Below are positions 23,120 through 31,953 of a DNA stretch of 37,142 nt, piece by piece. The stretch lies in contig NZ_KV804687.1 in NCBI RefSeq assembly GCF_001811425.1, forward strand, positions 1-37,142, written 5' to 3'. The stretch comes from Peptoniphilus_A sp001811425. GTDB taxonomy: Bacteria > Bacillota > Clostridia > Tissierellales > Peptoniphilaceae. The notes under the pieces are model-generated. The model saw nothing but the letters and a program-made list of their open reading frames with translations. It was not told where the DNA came from and searched no databases. The translations under genes and the position numbers were made by a program. Position 1 is the first letter of the stretch. Every line of letters begins with the position of its first letter.

Positions 23120-23956
23120 TTAATATTTGTAAAATCCTTCGCCTGTTTTTCTTCCAAGAAGTCCAGCTCTAACCATTTTCTTAAGAAGTGGATGAGGTCT
23201 GTATTTAGGGTCGCCAAATTCAGTGTAAAGAACTTCCATAATTGCAAGAACTACATCAAGTCCTACTAAGTCTCCAAGAGCTAGAGGTCCCATTGGGTGG
23301 TTGGCACCAAGTTTCATTGCTGTGTCAATATCTTCTACTGATGCAATGCCTTCAGCGTAAATTCCAATTGCTTCGTTGATCATAGGAATTAAAATTCTAT
23401 TTACTACGAAACCAGGAGCTTCATCAACTTCTACTGGAGTTTTGCCAATTTCTTTTGAAAGTTCGATAATCATATCTTTAACTTTTGGATCAGTTTTCTT
23501 TCCTGAAATAACTTCAACTAGTTTCATGGCTGGAACTGGGTTAAAGAAGTGCATTCCAATTACTTTTTCAGGTCTTTTTGTAGCTGCTCCAATGTCAGTT
23601 ATTGAAAGAGATGAAGTATTTGATGCAAGAACTGTTTTTTCTTCACAAGTTTCGCAAAGTTCTGTGAAAATTGCTTTTTTAATCTTAGGGTTTTCTGTTG
23701 CTGCTTCTATAATAAGATCGCAATCTGCTACATCTTTGATGTCAGCTGATGTTGACAAGTTAGAAAGAGCTGTTTCCATTTCTTCCTTAGTCATTCTTTC
23801 CTTAGCAACATTTTTTTCATAACCTTTTTTGATTTTTTCCATAGCTTTTTCAAGAGCTTCTGGTGCTATATCTCTTACAATTACCTTGTGATATGGTGCA
23901 AGTACTTGAGCAATTCCTGCTCCCATAGTACCTGATCCTACTACTGCTATTTTCAT
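23120..23956 (-). CDS. hbd: 3-hydroxybutyryl-CoA dehydrogenase
   Basis: 278 aa from the ATG at 23956 (AGGTGA upstream); a GTG three codons earlier is possible. NAD-binding GSGTMGAG (8-15), the family signature GFVVNRILIPMINEA, catalytic histidine in GMHFFNPVPAMKLVE. It interconverts acetoacetyl-CoA and 3-hydroxybutyryl-CoA. Last gene of maoC-thlA-crt-hbd. Confidence 0.96.
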   Translation of the reverse strand: MKIAVVGSGTMGAGIAQVLAPYHKVIVRDIAPEALEKAMEKIKKGYEKNVAKERMTKEEMETALSNLSTSADIKDVADCDLIIEAATENPKIKKAIFTELCETCEEKTVLASNTSSLSITDIGAATKRPEKVIGMHFFNPVPAMKLVEVISGKKTDPKVKDMIIELSKEIGKTPVEVDEAPGFVVNRILIPMINEAIGIYAEGIASVEDIDTAMKLGANHPMGPLALGDLVGLDVVLAIMEVLYTEFGDPKYRPHPLLKKMVRAGLLGRKTGEGFYKY

Positions 23957-23966
23957 TTTATTCACC

Positions 23967-24743
23967 TTATTTTCCTTTAAATTCAGTTTTTCCCTTATTT
24001 AAAAATGCCTTCATACCTTCTTTTTGGTCATTTGTTGCAAAACATAGGCCAAAGTGAGTTTTTTCGATTTGCATTGCTGTATCTATATCTGTTTGTGAGC
24101 CATTTATTATTGATGCTTTAGAATATTCTACTGCCTTTGGTGCATTTTTTGAAATCATTTTTGCCATTTCAACTGCCTTGTCAATTAATTCTTCTGGTTC
24201 ATAAACATGGTTTACGAGACCTATTTCCAAAGCTTTGTCCGCACCTATCATTTCTGTAGTATAGATTAATTCCTTTGCATAGCCAGGTCCAATTGTCCTA
24301 GAAAGTCTTTGAGTTCCACCAAAGCCTGGTGTAATTCCAAGACCTACTTCTGGTTGACCAAATTTTGCCTTTGTAGATGCAATTCTAATGTCACAAGCAA
24401 TGGAAATTTCGCATCCACCACCAAGAGCAAATCCATTTACTGCTGCAATTACTGGCACTCTACACTTTTCAATTTCCATGAAAGTGTCCATGCCAAGTTT
24501 TGCAAAATCATAGGCTTCACTGGCAGAAAAGTTTGCCATTTCGCCAATATCAGCACCTGCTACAAAGGATTTACCTGCACCAGTTACAATAATACATCTA
24601 ACATCATCTTCTATATGTGAGAAGAATCTGTGAAGTTCCTTTAACATTTCAGAGTTAAGAGCGTTTAGACTCTTTTCTCTATTAAGTGTCAAAAGAAGAA
24701 TTCCATCACCTTTTTTTTCAACAATTAAAAATTTGTAATCCAT
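23967..24743 (-). CDS. crt: 3-hydroxybutyryl-CoA dehydratase (crotonase)
   Basis: 258-aa enoyl-CoA hydratase fold. Oxyanion-hole segments GAGKSFVAGADIGEM and AVNGFALGGGCEI, both acid/base glutamates in place (near 113 and 133), and the trimerisation end. It removes water from 3-hydroxybutyryl-CoA to give crotonyl-CoA. It is one base after thlA, coupled, with GGAAGGGA in the end of thlA as ribosome site. Confidence 0.94.
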   Translation of the reverse strand: MDYKFLIVEKKGDGILLLTLNREKSLNALNSEMLKELHRFFSHIEDDVRCIIVTGAGKSFVAGADIGEMANFSASEAYDFAKLGMDTFMEIEKCRVPVIAAVNGFALGGGCEISIACDIRIASTKAKFGQPEVGLGITPGFGGTQRLSRTIGPGYAKELIYTTEMIGADKALEIGLVNHVYEPEELIDKAVEMAKMISKNAPKAVEYSKASIINGSQTDIDTAMQIEKTHFGLCFATNDQKEGMKAFLNKGKTEFKGK

Positions 24744-24744
24744 A

Positions 24745-25932
24745 TTAGTCCCTTCCGACGATAAGAGCAGTTCCCATACCTCCGCCGATGCAAAGTGTTG
24801 CTAAACCTTTCTTAGCGTCTCTCTTTTGCATTTCAAATAAAAGTGTAGTTAAAATTCTAGCTCCACTTGCTCCAATAGGATGACCAATTGCAATTGCTCC
24901 ACCATTTACGTTAACTTTGTTGATGTCAAATTTCATAACTTGGTTAACTGCACAAGCTTGAGCTGCGAAAGCTTCATTTGCTTCAATTAAGTCAAGGTCA
25001 TCAGCTGTAAGTCCTGCAATTTCAAGAGCTTTAGTAGATGATGGAATAGGTCCTGTACCCATAATCTTAGGGTCAACGCCTGCTGTTGCATAAGAAATAA
25101 TATATGCAAGAGGAGTAACTCCAAGTTCTTTCGCCTTAGATTCTTTCATTAGTACAAGCATAGCTGCACCGTCATTGATTCCAGATGCGTTACCTGCAGT
25201 AACTGTACCACCATCTTTTTTGAAAGCTGGTTTAAGTTTTGCAAGTCCTTCCATAGTTACACCATCTCTAATGTGTTCATCTGTATCTACAACTGTTACA
25301 TTGCCTTTTCTATCTTTAACTTCAACAGGAACGATTTCGTCTTTGAATCTTCCTTCTTTTCTTGCTCTTTCTGCATTATTTTGAGATCTTGTAGCAAGTT
25401 CATCTTGCATTTCTCTTGTAATTCCATATTTTTCAGCTACATTTTCAGCTGTAATACCCATGTGATAATCATTGAAAGCATCCCATAGACCGTCTTTAAT
25501 CATTGTGTCAACAACTTTTTTGTCGCCCATTCTTGCTCCCCATCTTTCATTAGTAAGAGCATAAGGTGCCATTGACATTGATTCTGTACCACCAGCAAGT
25601 ACGATTTCTGCATCTCCTGCTTTAATAACTTGAGCTGCTAAGCTAACTGCACGAAGACCTGAACCACATACTACGTTAATAGTAACTGCTGGAGTGTCTA
25701 TATCTAAACCTGCTCCAAGAACAACTTGTCTTGCAACATTTTGTCCTTGAGCTGCTTGAAGAACATTACCAATGTAAGCTTCATCGACCATATCAGCTTT
25801 TACATTTGCTCTTTTAAGAGCTTCTTTTACTGCTACTACTCCAAGTTCTACTGCTGGAACAGTTTTAAATTGACCTCCAAAATCACCTACAGCTGTTCTT
25901 GCAGCTGATGCTATAACAATTCTATCTTCCAT
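24745..25932 (-). CDS. thlA: Acetyl-CoA acetyltransferase (thiolase)
   Basis: 395 aa from ATG 25932, chosen because AAAGGAGG lies just upstream and MEDRIVIASAARTAVG is the canonical thiolase start. Nucleophile C89 (NVVCGSG), histidine in GHPIGASGAR, and second cysteine in CIGGGMG. It condenses two acetyl-CoA to acetoacetyl-CoA, the entry to butyrate formation. Follows the MaoC-like gene closely. Confidence 0.96.
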   Translation of the reverse strand: MEDRIVIASAARTAVGDFGGQFKTVPAVELGVVAVKEALKRANVKADMVDEAYIGNVLQAAQGQNVARQVVLGAGLDIDTPAVTINVVCGSGLRAVSLAAQVIKAGDAEIVLAGGTESMSMAPYALTNERWGARMGDKKVVDTMIKDGLWDAFNDYHMGITAENVAEKYGITREMQDELATRSQNNAERARKEGRFKDEIVPVEVKDRKGNVTVVDTDEHIRDGVTMEGLAKLKPAFKKDGGTVTAGNASGINDGAAMLVLMKESKAKELGVTPLAYIISYATAGVDPKIMGTGPIPSSTKALEIAGLTADDLDLIEANEAFAAQACAVNQVMKFDINKVNVNGGAIAIGHPIGASGARILTTLLFEMQKRDAKKGLATLCIGGGMGTALIVGRD

Positions 25933-25945
25933 TTTTTCCTCCTTT

Positions 25946-26359
25946 TTACTCTCTAGGTGGCAATACTGTAGCCACACCATCTAAAACAATTTCTCCCTTT
26001 TGATTTGTACAAGTTGTTTTGAGTTTTAAAATTTTGTCTTTAATTATCTCAATTGCTTCAACTTTAGCTGTAATTGTGTCTCCAATATAAACAGGTTTAG
26101 TAAACTTCATTTCTTGACCCATGTAAATTGTACCAGGTCCAGGAAGTTTCATGCCAAGAACTGCTGATACAAGGCCTGCTGTAAGCATACCATGTGCAAT
26201 CCTAGTCTTAAAAGATCCCTTGCCAGCTTCAACTTCGTTGATATGGGCAGGATTTAAGTCGCCGGTGATGCCAGCGTAAAGATATACATCTGTCTCAGAA
26301 ATTGTCTTTGTAAATTCGGCAGTGTCGCCAATTTTAATTTCTTTTATAGTTTTTCCCAC
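25946..26359 (-). CDS. MaoC-like hot-dog hydratase (PhaJ-type)
   Basis: 137 aa starting at GTG 26359, seven bases after GAGGAGGT. Hot-dog fold with the hydratase 2 motif: GDLNPAH (D34, N36, H39) and RIAHGMLTAGL. PhaJ-type proteins are (R)-specific enoyl-CoA hydratases. Being first in an operon that already has an (S)-specific crotonase makes it either a second hydratase, a stereochemical partner, or a thioesterase relative. It is one of two hints (with the PhaE-like protein) of hydroxyalkanoate chemistry. Confidence 0.83.
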   Translation of the reverse strand: MGKTIKEIKIGDTAEFTKTISETDVYLYAGITGDLNPAHINEVEAGKGSFKTRIAHGMLTAGLVSAVLGMKLPGPGTIYMGQEMKFTKPVYIGDTITAKVEAIEIIKDKILKLKTTCTNQKGEIVLDGVATVLPPRE

Positions 26360-26388
26360 GATATCTACCTCCTCAAACTTCTTTTAAA

Positions 26389-26419
26389 GTTATACCCATA
26401 ATTTAGTCAGATAAATTAT
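26389..26419 (-). promoter_or_regulatory. Promoter region of butyrate-type operon with inverted repeat
   Basis: A perfect 8-bp inverted repeat ATAATTTA-N6-TAAATTAT (26398-26419) lies just upstream of a possible -10 (TATAAC, 26394-26389) and covers the expected -35. This is the classic place for a repressor site. The sequence does not match a Rex consensus. Confidence 0.5.
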
Positions 26420-26429
26420 TATCCTAAAA

Positions 26430-27533
26430 TTAATTCATCTTCTCTAAAATATCAACGATCTTCTTTGCTGCATGACCATCTCCATAGGGGTTGACAGCCT
26501 TTGCCATTTCTTCGTATAAGTTTTTATCATCTAATAAACTAATTATACTGTCATAGACATCTTGTGAATTTGTGCCCACAAGTTTAGCTGTCTTTGCCTC
26601 TACGCCTTCCCTTCTCTCAGTCTCATTCCTAAGAACAAGGACTGGTTTACCTAGAGCTGGCGCCTCCTCTTGCACTCCTCCAGAATCTGTCACGACAAAC
26701 TTTACTCTTGCCATGAGATTTGAAAAAGGCAAATAAGATAGAGGCTCAATGAGATGAACTCTGTCTAAATCAGAAAAATACTTTTTCGCAGTATTCCTGA
26801 CAATTGGATTTAAGTGAATTGGAAAGACAATTTCAATATTTTCTCTTTCCAAGACTACTTGTCTTATGGCAGAAAAAATATTTTCCATTGGTTCTCCCCA
26901 ATTTTCTCTCCTATGTGCAGTTAAGAGTACTACATCTTTATTATAATCTAAATTGTTCAAAATTTCATCGTCAAATAGGAAATCTTCTTTAACTGAATAC
27001 TTTAGTGCATCAATAACAGTATTTCCAGTTATAAAAATATTTTTATCATCATAACCTTCCCTCAAAAGATTTTGTCTATTGGACTCTGTTGGGGCGAAAT
27101 GATAATTGGAAAGGACTCCCGTTAGTTTTCTATTTGCCTCTTCGGGATAGGGCGAATACAAGTTGCCTGACCTGAGACCTGCCTCTACATGACCTATCTT
27201 TATTTTCTTATAGAAGGCTGCAAGTGCTGCTGCAAAGACTGTTGTCGTATCTCCCTGCACCAAAAGTATATCTGGCTTTAATTCATCTAAAATATCTTCA
27301 AGCCCCAAAAGTGTCTTTGTAGTTACATCTGTAAGGGACTGACCTTTTTTAAAAATATTTAAGTCATAATCTGGCTCTATATCAAAAATTTCCAGAACTT
27401 GGTCTAACATCTCCCTGTGCTGACCTGTGACACAAGTGTAGGACTCAAGATCTTTTCTCTTTTCTACTTCTTTTATAATTGGTGCCATCTTTATGCCTTC
27501 AGGTCTTGTACCAAATACAAATAATACCTTCAA
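26430..27533 (-). CDS. mnaA: UDP-N-acetylglucosamine 2-epimerase
   Basis: 367 aa, family length, starting at TTG 27533 behind AAGGAGG. N-terminal FGTRPEGIKMAP, GHVEAGLRSG, LTAHRRENWG and TDSGGVQEEAP are hallmarks. It interconverts UDP-GlcNAc and UDP-ManNAc for teichoic acid or capsule linkage units. Two bases after tagO. Also called wecB. Confidence 0.96.
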   Translation of the reverse strand: MKVLFVFGTRPEGIKMAPIIKEVEKRKDLESYTCVTGQHREMLDQVLEIFDIEPDYDLNIFKKGQSLTDVTTKTLLGLEDILDELKPDILLVQGDTTTVFAAALAAFYKKIKIGHVEAGLRSGNLYSPYPEEANRKLTGVLSNYHFAPTESNRQNLLREGYDDKNIFITGNTVIDALKYSVKEDFLFDDEILNNLDYNKDVVLLTAHRRENWGEPMENIFSAIRQVVLERENIEIVFPIHLNPIVRNTAKKYFSDLDRVHLIEPLSYLPFSNLMARVKFVVTDSGGVQEEAPALGKPVLVLRNETERREGVEAKTAKLVGTNSQDVYDSIISLLDDKNLYEEMAKAVNPYGDGHAAKKIVDILEKMN

Positions 27534-27534
27534 T

Positions 27535-28563
27535 TTATTCCTCCTTATTTTTTAGCATACCTGCAGCTACTCCCGTAAAGACTATTATTAAGATAACTCC
27601 TATGGAAATAATAAGTCCTATGGATGAGTGGAACTTTGAAATTACATTTGCAAGTATGCCAAAGATTGCAGAAATGGAGTACAAAATCACAACTGTCTGT
27701 CTTTGATTTAGACCCATCTTTAAAAGTCTGTGGTGAAGATGTCCCTTGTCTGCTTCAACTATGGACTTGCCTGATAATTTACGTCTAAGCATTGCAAAGG
27801 CTGTGTCAAATACTGGCACGCCTAAAATTACAACGGGCACGAAAATCATAAGTATTGCCGCTTGTTTAAGAAAGCCTGAAATACTTATATAGGAAAGCAT
27901 AAAGCCAAGATATAGGGCTCCAGTGTCTCCCATAAATATTTTTGCAGGGTTAAAGTTAAAGGGCAAAAATCCAAGGCAGGCTCCTGCCACAAGGGCGCAA
28001 ACTAGGCTCACTTCATGTCTTCCCATTTGATAAGTTATAAAAAACATTGAAATTGCACATATCATAGAGACACCTGAGGCAAGACCATCAAGTCCGTCTA
28101 TTAAATTTATTGTATTAGTAATGCCGCAGACCCAAAAAATTGTAACTGGTATGGAAAGCATATTTAAAATAAAAAGTGCATCCTGTGAGTCAAAGGGATT
28201 TGTGAAAAATTCTATTTTCATTCCACCACATATAAGCACTATGGCTGCAAGAATTTGAAAGCCAAATTTCAACTTTGGACTTAGGTCGTACTTGTCGTCA
28301 TAAAGTCCAGAAAGTGCAATTATAAGAGAACTTATAATAGCCATAATAAGTGCCTTATCTATTTTCAAAAATACAAGCATTAAAATAGTCACACTTATTA
28401 CCATGGCAATGCCACCACCTACGGGAATTGGCTTATTGTGAACTCTTCTCCCATCCTTTGGCACATCTATAAATCCCATTTTTTTGGCAAGCTTTATGAC
28501 AAAGGGCATTTGCACAAAGGTCAAAATAAAAGCTGCAAAAAAAGGAACTAAAAAATTATACAT
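27535..28563 (-). CDS. tagO: Undecaprenyl-phosphate GlcNAc-1-phosphate transferase
   Basis: 342-aa polytopic membrane enzyme of the MraY/WecA/TagO superfamily with about ten helices. Catalytic motifs: VPKDGRRVHNKPIPVGGG at the N-terminus, DKYDLSP, LIDGLDGLASG and FMGDTGALYLGF, and a histidine-rich HLHHRLL loop. It starts wall teichoic acid or another surface glycan on the lipid carrier. Placed directly before mnaA, which supplies the next sugar donor. Confidence 0.93.
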   Translation of the reverse strand: MYNFLVPFFAAFILTFVQMPFVIKLAKKMGFIDVPKDGRRVHNKPIPVGGGIAMVISVTILMLVFLKIDKALIMAIISSLIIALSGLYDDKYDLSPKLKFGFQILAAIVLICGGMKIEFFTNPFDSQDALFILNMLSIPVTIFWVCGITNTINLIDGLDGLASGVSMICAISMFFITYQMGRHEVSLVCALVAGACLGFLPFNFNPAKIFMGDTGALYLGFMLSYISISGFLKQAAILMIFVPVVILGVPVFDTAFAMLRRKLSGKSIVEADKGHLHHRLLKMGLNQRQTVVILYSISAIFGILANVISKFHSSIGLIISIGVILIIVFTGVAAGMLKNKEE

Positions 28564-28572
28564 ATTAACCTC

Positions 28573-29199
28573 TTACTTCGTTCCAAATAATCTGTCTCCT
28601 GCATCTCCAAGTCCAGGAACTATATATCCGTCTTCGTTTAGCTTTTCATCAAGGGCAGCAATGTAAATTTCTACATCTGGATGAGCTTCCTCAACTGCCT
28701 TTAAGCCTTCTGGTGCAGCCAAAAGATTTATTGACTTAATATTTTTTGCACCATTTCTCTTTAATTCGTCAATGGCTTCTATAAGTGAGCCACCTGTTGC
28801 AAGCATTGGATCTACTATAATCATTTGTCTTGATGCAACATCTTTAGGTAATTTTGAATAATAAGTAACTGGCTTTAAAGTTTCAGGGTCTCTGTACATG
28901 CCTATGTGACCAACTCTTGCTGCTGGAATAATTGTTAGAAGTCCTTCCACCATGCCAAGACCTGCTCTTAAAATAGGAACAATGCCAATTTTTTTGCCAG
29001 AGATTCTCTTTCCCACAGTCTTTGCTATAGGAGTTTCGATTTCAATGTCTTCTGTTTCAAGATCTCTTGTGACTTCGTAGCCCATTAAAGTTGAAATTTC
29101 ATTTACAAGTTGTCTAAATTCCATGGAGCTAGTTTCTTTTTTCCTGAGAATTGTCATTTTGTGATCAATAAGCGGATGTTTTATTATTGTATATCCCAT
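28573..29199 (-). CDS. upp: Uracil phosphoribosyltransferase
   Basis: 208 aa. PRPP loop DPMLATGGSLIEAI, N-terminal HPLIDHKMTILR, and the uracil-binding end GDAGDRLFGTK. It salvages uracil to UMP. One base from rpiB; AGGAGG ribosome site. The rpiB-upp-tagO/mnaA order resembles other Firmicutes. Confidence 0.97.
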   Translation of the reverse strand: MGYTIIKHPLIDHKMTILRKKETSSMEFRQLVNEISTLMGYEVTRDLETEDIEIETPIAKTVGKRISGKKIGIVPILRAGLGMVEGLLTIIPAARVGHIGMYRDPETLKPVTYYSKLPKDVASRQMIIVDPMLATGGSLIEAIDELKRNGAKNIKSINLLAAPEGLKAVEEAHPDVEIYIAALDEKLNEDGYIVPGLGDAGDRLFGTK

Positions 29200-29200
29200 T

Positions 29201-29632
29201 TTATTCCTCCTCGATTTTATTTACTCTATTTATGTGTCTTCCACCTTCAAATTTTTCATCTAAAAAGGCTTCTACTATTTCTATTGCCATATCATGACCA
29301 ATTAGTCTTGCTCCCATAGCAAGAACATTGGCGTCGTTGTGGCGTCTTGCAAGCCTTGCAGAATAGGGCTCAGAGCAAAGTGCAGCTCTTATTCCCTTAA
29401 CTTTATTTGCAGAAATTGAAATCCCAATTCCTGAGCCACAGATGACTATTCCAAAGTCCATCTTATTGTCTATGACTTCGTGACCAACTGCATGACCATA
29501 GTCTGGATAGTCAACGCGATTATCGTCAAAGGGTCCCATGTCCTTAACTTCAATATTTTTTTCTTCTAAGTACTTTATTAGGTCTTGTTTTAAATAAAAT
29601 CCTGCGTGGTCAGAACCAATTGCTATTTTCAT
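29201..29632 (-). CDS. rpiB: Ribose-5-phosphate isomerase B
   Basis: 143 aa, RpiB family. GSDHAGFYLK start, catalytic cysteine loop VICGSGIG, and HNDANVLAMGAR. It interconverts ribose 5-phosphate and ribulose 5-phosphate. Distinguishing it from LacA/B sugar isomerases is by context (upp, tsaC neighbours). Confidence 0.94.
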   Translation of the reverse strand: MKIAIGSDHAGFYLKQDLIKYLEEKNIEVKDMGPFDDNRVDYPDYGHAVGHEVIDNKMDFGIVICGSGIGISISANKVKGIRAALCSEPYSARLARRHNDANVLAMGARLIGHDMAIEIVEAFLDEKFEGGRHINRVNKIEEE

Positions 29633-29640
29633 TTTTCCTC

Positions 29641-30696
29641 CTAAATTCTCATGACAACTTTTCCGCTACAAGCCTTGAGAAGCCTATTCATAATGCTTAG
29701 ACCTATTCCCCTAAGTTCAAAACCCTCTGCGAAAATAATGTCTACATTTTCATCATCACATCTTCTCAGTGCGTCAAAGAGATTTGCCGCAACTTCTTCA
29801 AGATGATCTCTACTTCCCAAGTTAATTAAGAGTTTTATGTCTAAATTTTTGTATTCGTCATAAGTTTCATCTGTTGCAAGGACTGCAACTTTTTTGTCCT
29901 TATTTTCTTCTATATTTTTTTTGATTTCGTTGACGACTTTATCTAGTCTTCCACCAAAGCAAATTGCCTCTGCCTTTGGAGCATAGTGCCTGTATTTTTG
30001 TCCTGGAGATTTTGGGATTTCTCCACTTTTTGCGTCAATTGTGGCATTGTCAATTCTTATATTTTCATCAATTTCCCTTAAATCTTCTAGGGTAATCTTT
30101 CCAGGTCTTAAAATCATTGGCGGATCCACTGTCACATCTAGTACAGTTGACTCAATGCCTACTACAGAGTGACCACCGTCAACAATTATGTCTACCCTTC
30201 CATTTAAATCTTCTATTACATGTTCCACCTTAGTTGGAGATGGTCTTCCTGACAAGTTTGCAGAAGGTGCTGCCACTGGAAAATCCACTGCCTTTAAAAT
30301 AGCATGGGCGATTTCATTGCTGGGCTCTCTTATAGCCACTGTTTCAAGTCCACCTGTAGCTTCATCTGGAATAAGTTCAGATCTCTTAAAAATAATAGTG
30401 AGAGGTCCTGGCCAAAACTTTTCCATACATTTTTTTGCCACTTCAGGAATTTCTGCAACTAAAGGGTCTAGCTGAGAATTTTCTGCTATGTGAAGTATTA
30501 ATGGATTGTCGCTAGGTCTGCCCTTGGCTTCGTATATTTTTTTGCAGGCTCTCTTGTTAAGTCCATTGCCACCAAGTCCATAAACTGTTTCTGTGGGAAG
30601 GACAACAAGGCCTCCTTCTCTTAAAGTGTCGCTGATTTTTTTGAGATAAATTTTATCCTTTGCATTTCCTTTAAATTTTATAATTTCAGTTTTCAA
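29641..30696 (-). CDS. tsaC: L-threonylcarbamoyladenylate synthase
   Basis: 351 aa, YrdC domain (about 10-205) with GLGGNGLNKRACKKIYEAKGRP and SAPSANLSGRPSPT, plus the Sua5 C-terminal domain (about 225-350). It makes threonylcarbamoyl-AMP for the t6A37 modification of ANN-decoding tRNAs. Sua5/YwlC type. Starts at TTG 30696; its GAGGTG ribosome site is part of the 3' arm of the hairpin at 30697-30745. Confidence 0.93.
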   Translation of the reverse strand: MKTEIIKFKGNAKDKIYLKKISDTLREGGLVVLPTETVYGLGGNGLNKRACKKIYEAKGRPSDNPLILHIAENSQLDPLVAEIPEVAKKCMEKFWPGPLTIIFKRSELIPDEATGGLETVAIREPSNEIAHAILKAVDFPVAAPSANLSGRPSPTKVEHVIEDLNGRVDIIVDGGHSVVGIESTVLDVTVDPPMILRPGKITLEDLREIDENIRIDNATIDAKSGEIPKSPGQKYRHYAPKAEAICFGGRLDKVVNEIKKNIEENKDKKVAVLATDETYDEYKNLDIKLLINLGSRDHLEEVAANLFDALRRCDDENVDIIFAEGFELRGIGLSIMNRLLKACSGKVVMRI

Positions 30697-30745
30697 AAAA
30701 ACACCTCTATTCTTTACATTATACCAAGAACAGAAGTGTTTTTTA
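30697..30745 (-). terminator. Hairpin that terminates the M20 gene and encloses the tsaC promoter
   Basis: Minus strand: AAAAACACTTCT (about 30741-30730) can pair over 12 positions with AGAGGTGTTTTT (about 30708-30697), one G-U. The T-rich arm makes it terminator-like. The right arm includes the GAGGTG ribosome site of tsaC. The 21-base loop contains TGGTATAAT (30726-30718), an extended -10, with TTAAAA (30746-30741) 17 bases upstream. Confidence 0.7.
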
Positions 30746-30749
30746 ATAC

Positions 30750-31946
30750 TTAATCCTTATTTAATTCATTGTGAGGGATAATTTTTCCACTTTTAATGCT
30801 TTCTTTGAACTCTTTCATTATTTTTTCATAAATTTCGTCATTTTGTAAAATTACTATGCCAACTTCAACTATGGCTGCAATGACTTTTTTCATTTGACTA
30901 AAGGCATAGTCTGTCATAGTTGCATCTCTTAGCTCTACTGTGTGTCCACTTACGCCTTCATCTGCAATTTTAAAGTAGCCATGAAGAGTTGGAATTTCGT
31001 GAGAAATATTTCCCGCATCAGTTGAGCCTTTGTTTAACTCCTCATCTCTTATCTCTTCATCGAGATATTTTTCCATTTTTTCTTTTAACACTTCGTTAAA
31101 GGCAAGGTTCCTTACAGTGTTGTCATTTCCCTTTTCATATTCAGAAATTTTTACCCTACAACCTGTGGCAAGACCTGCTCCCCTTGCACAATTTTCTAAT
31201 TTTTCTAAAATTTCTAAGAGATCTTTTTTCTCTGGACTTCTTGCGTAAAATCTTGAATCAGTGTAATCGGGAATAATATTTGCCGCCTTGCCGCCATCCT
31301 TTATTATGCCGTGGATTCTTGCCCCATCCTTAGTCTCTTGTCTAAGGGCGTTTAGAGCAGAAAATAAAACTATTTGCGCATCGAGGGCGTTAATCCCCTT
31401 TTCCGGTGCATCTGCTGCGTGAGAAGTCTTGCCAAAAAATTCAAATCTTCTCGTGGCAAGGGCAAGGGAATTTGGCGTAAGGGCATTATAAGAGGCTGGG
31501 TGCATTTCAATAGCAACATCCACATCATCTAGTTCATTAGAATTTGCAATTTCAATTTTAGTGCCGCCAACTTCTTCTGCTGCTGTCCCAAAAACTATTA
31601 CTCGTCCCCCAAGATCATCTATTAACTTGGAAAGGACTATGCCTGCACCAGTTGCCGTTGCTCCTAAAATATTGTGACCGCATCCATGACCAATGCCTGG
31701 CAGTGCATCGTATTCTGACAAGTAAGAAATTGTCCTTCCCTCTTTCTTTGAATCGTAAACTGCCTTAAAGGAAGTTTCGCAATCCATGTAGGGACATTCA
31801 ACTTCAAATCCATGCTTTTTTAATAAGTCCATGTGAGCCTTGGAAGATTTGTATTCTTCAAAGCCTAGCTCTGGATTTTCGTATATAAATTTTCTAAGGT
31901 CGTCTAGGTCCCCAGAAATCTCTTCAACTATTTTTAATATATCCAT
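30750..31946 (-). CDS. M20-family amidohydrolase
   Basis: 398 aa. Metal-binding histidine in GIGHGCGHN, the catalytic glutamates in GTAAEEVGGTK, a histidine in EMHPASY, plus the dimerisation domain (about 180-300). Family members cleave N-acyl, aminobenzoyl-glutamate or small peptide amide bonds; substrate unclear. ATG behind AGGTGA. It is seven bases downstream of the LtaS-like gene. Confidence 0.88.
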   Translation of the reverse strand: MDILKIVEEISGDLDDLRKFIYENPELGFEEYKSSKAHMDLLKKHGFEVECPYMDCETSFKAVYDSKKEGRTISYLSEYDALPGIGHGCGHNILGATATGAGIVLSKLIDDLGGRVIVFGTAAEEVGGTKIEIANSNELDDVDVAIEMHPASYNALTPNSLALATRRFEFFGKTSHAADAPEKGINALDAQIVLFSALNALRQETKDGARIHGIIKDGGKAANIIPDYTDSRFYARSPEKKDLLEILEKLENCARGAGLATGCRVKISEYEKGNDNTVRNLAFNEVLKEKMEKYLDEEIRDEELNKGSTDAGNISHEIPTLHGYFKIADEGVSGHTVELRDATMTDYAFSQMKKVIAAIVEVGIVILQNDEIYEKIMKEFKESIKSGKIIPHNELNKD

Positions 31947-31953
31947 AATTCAC

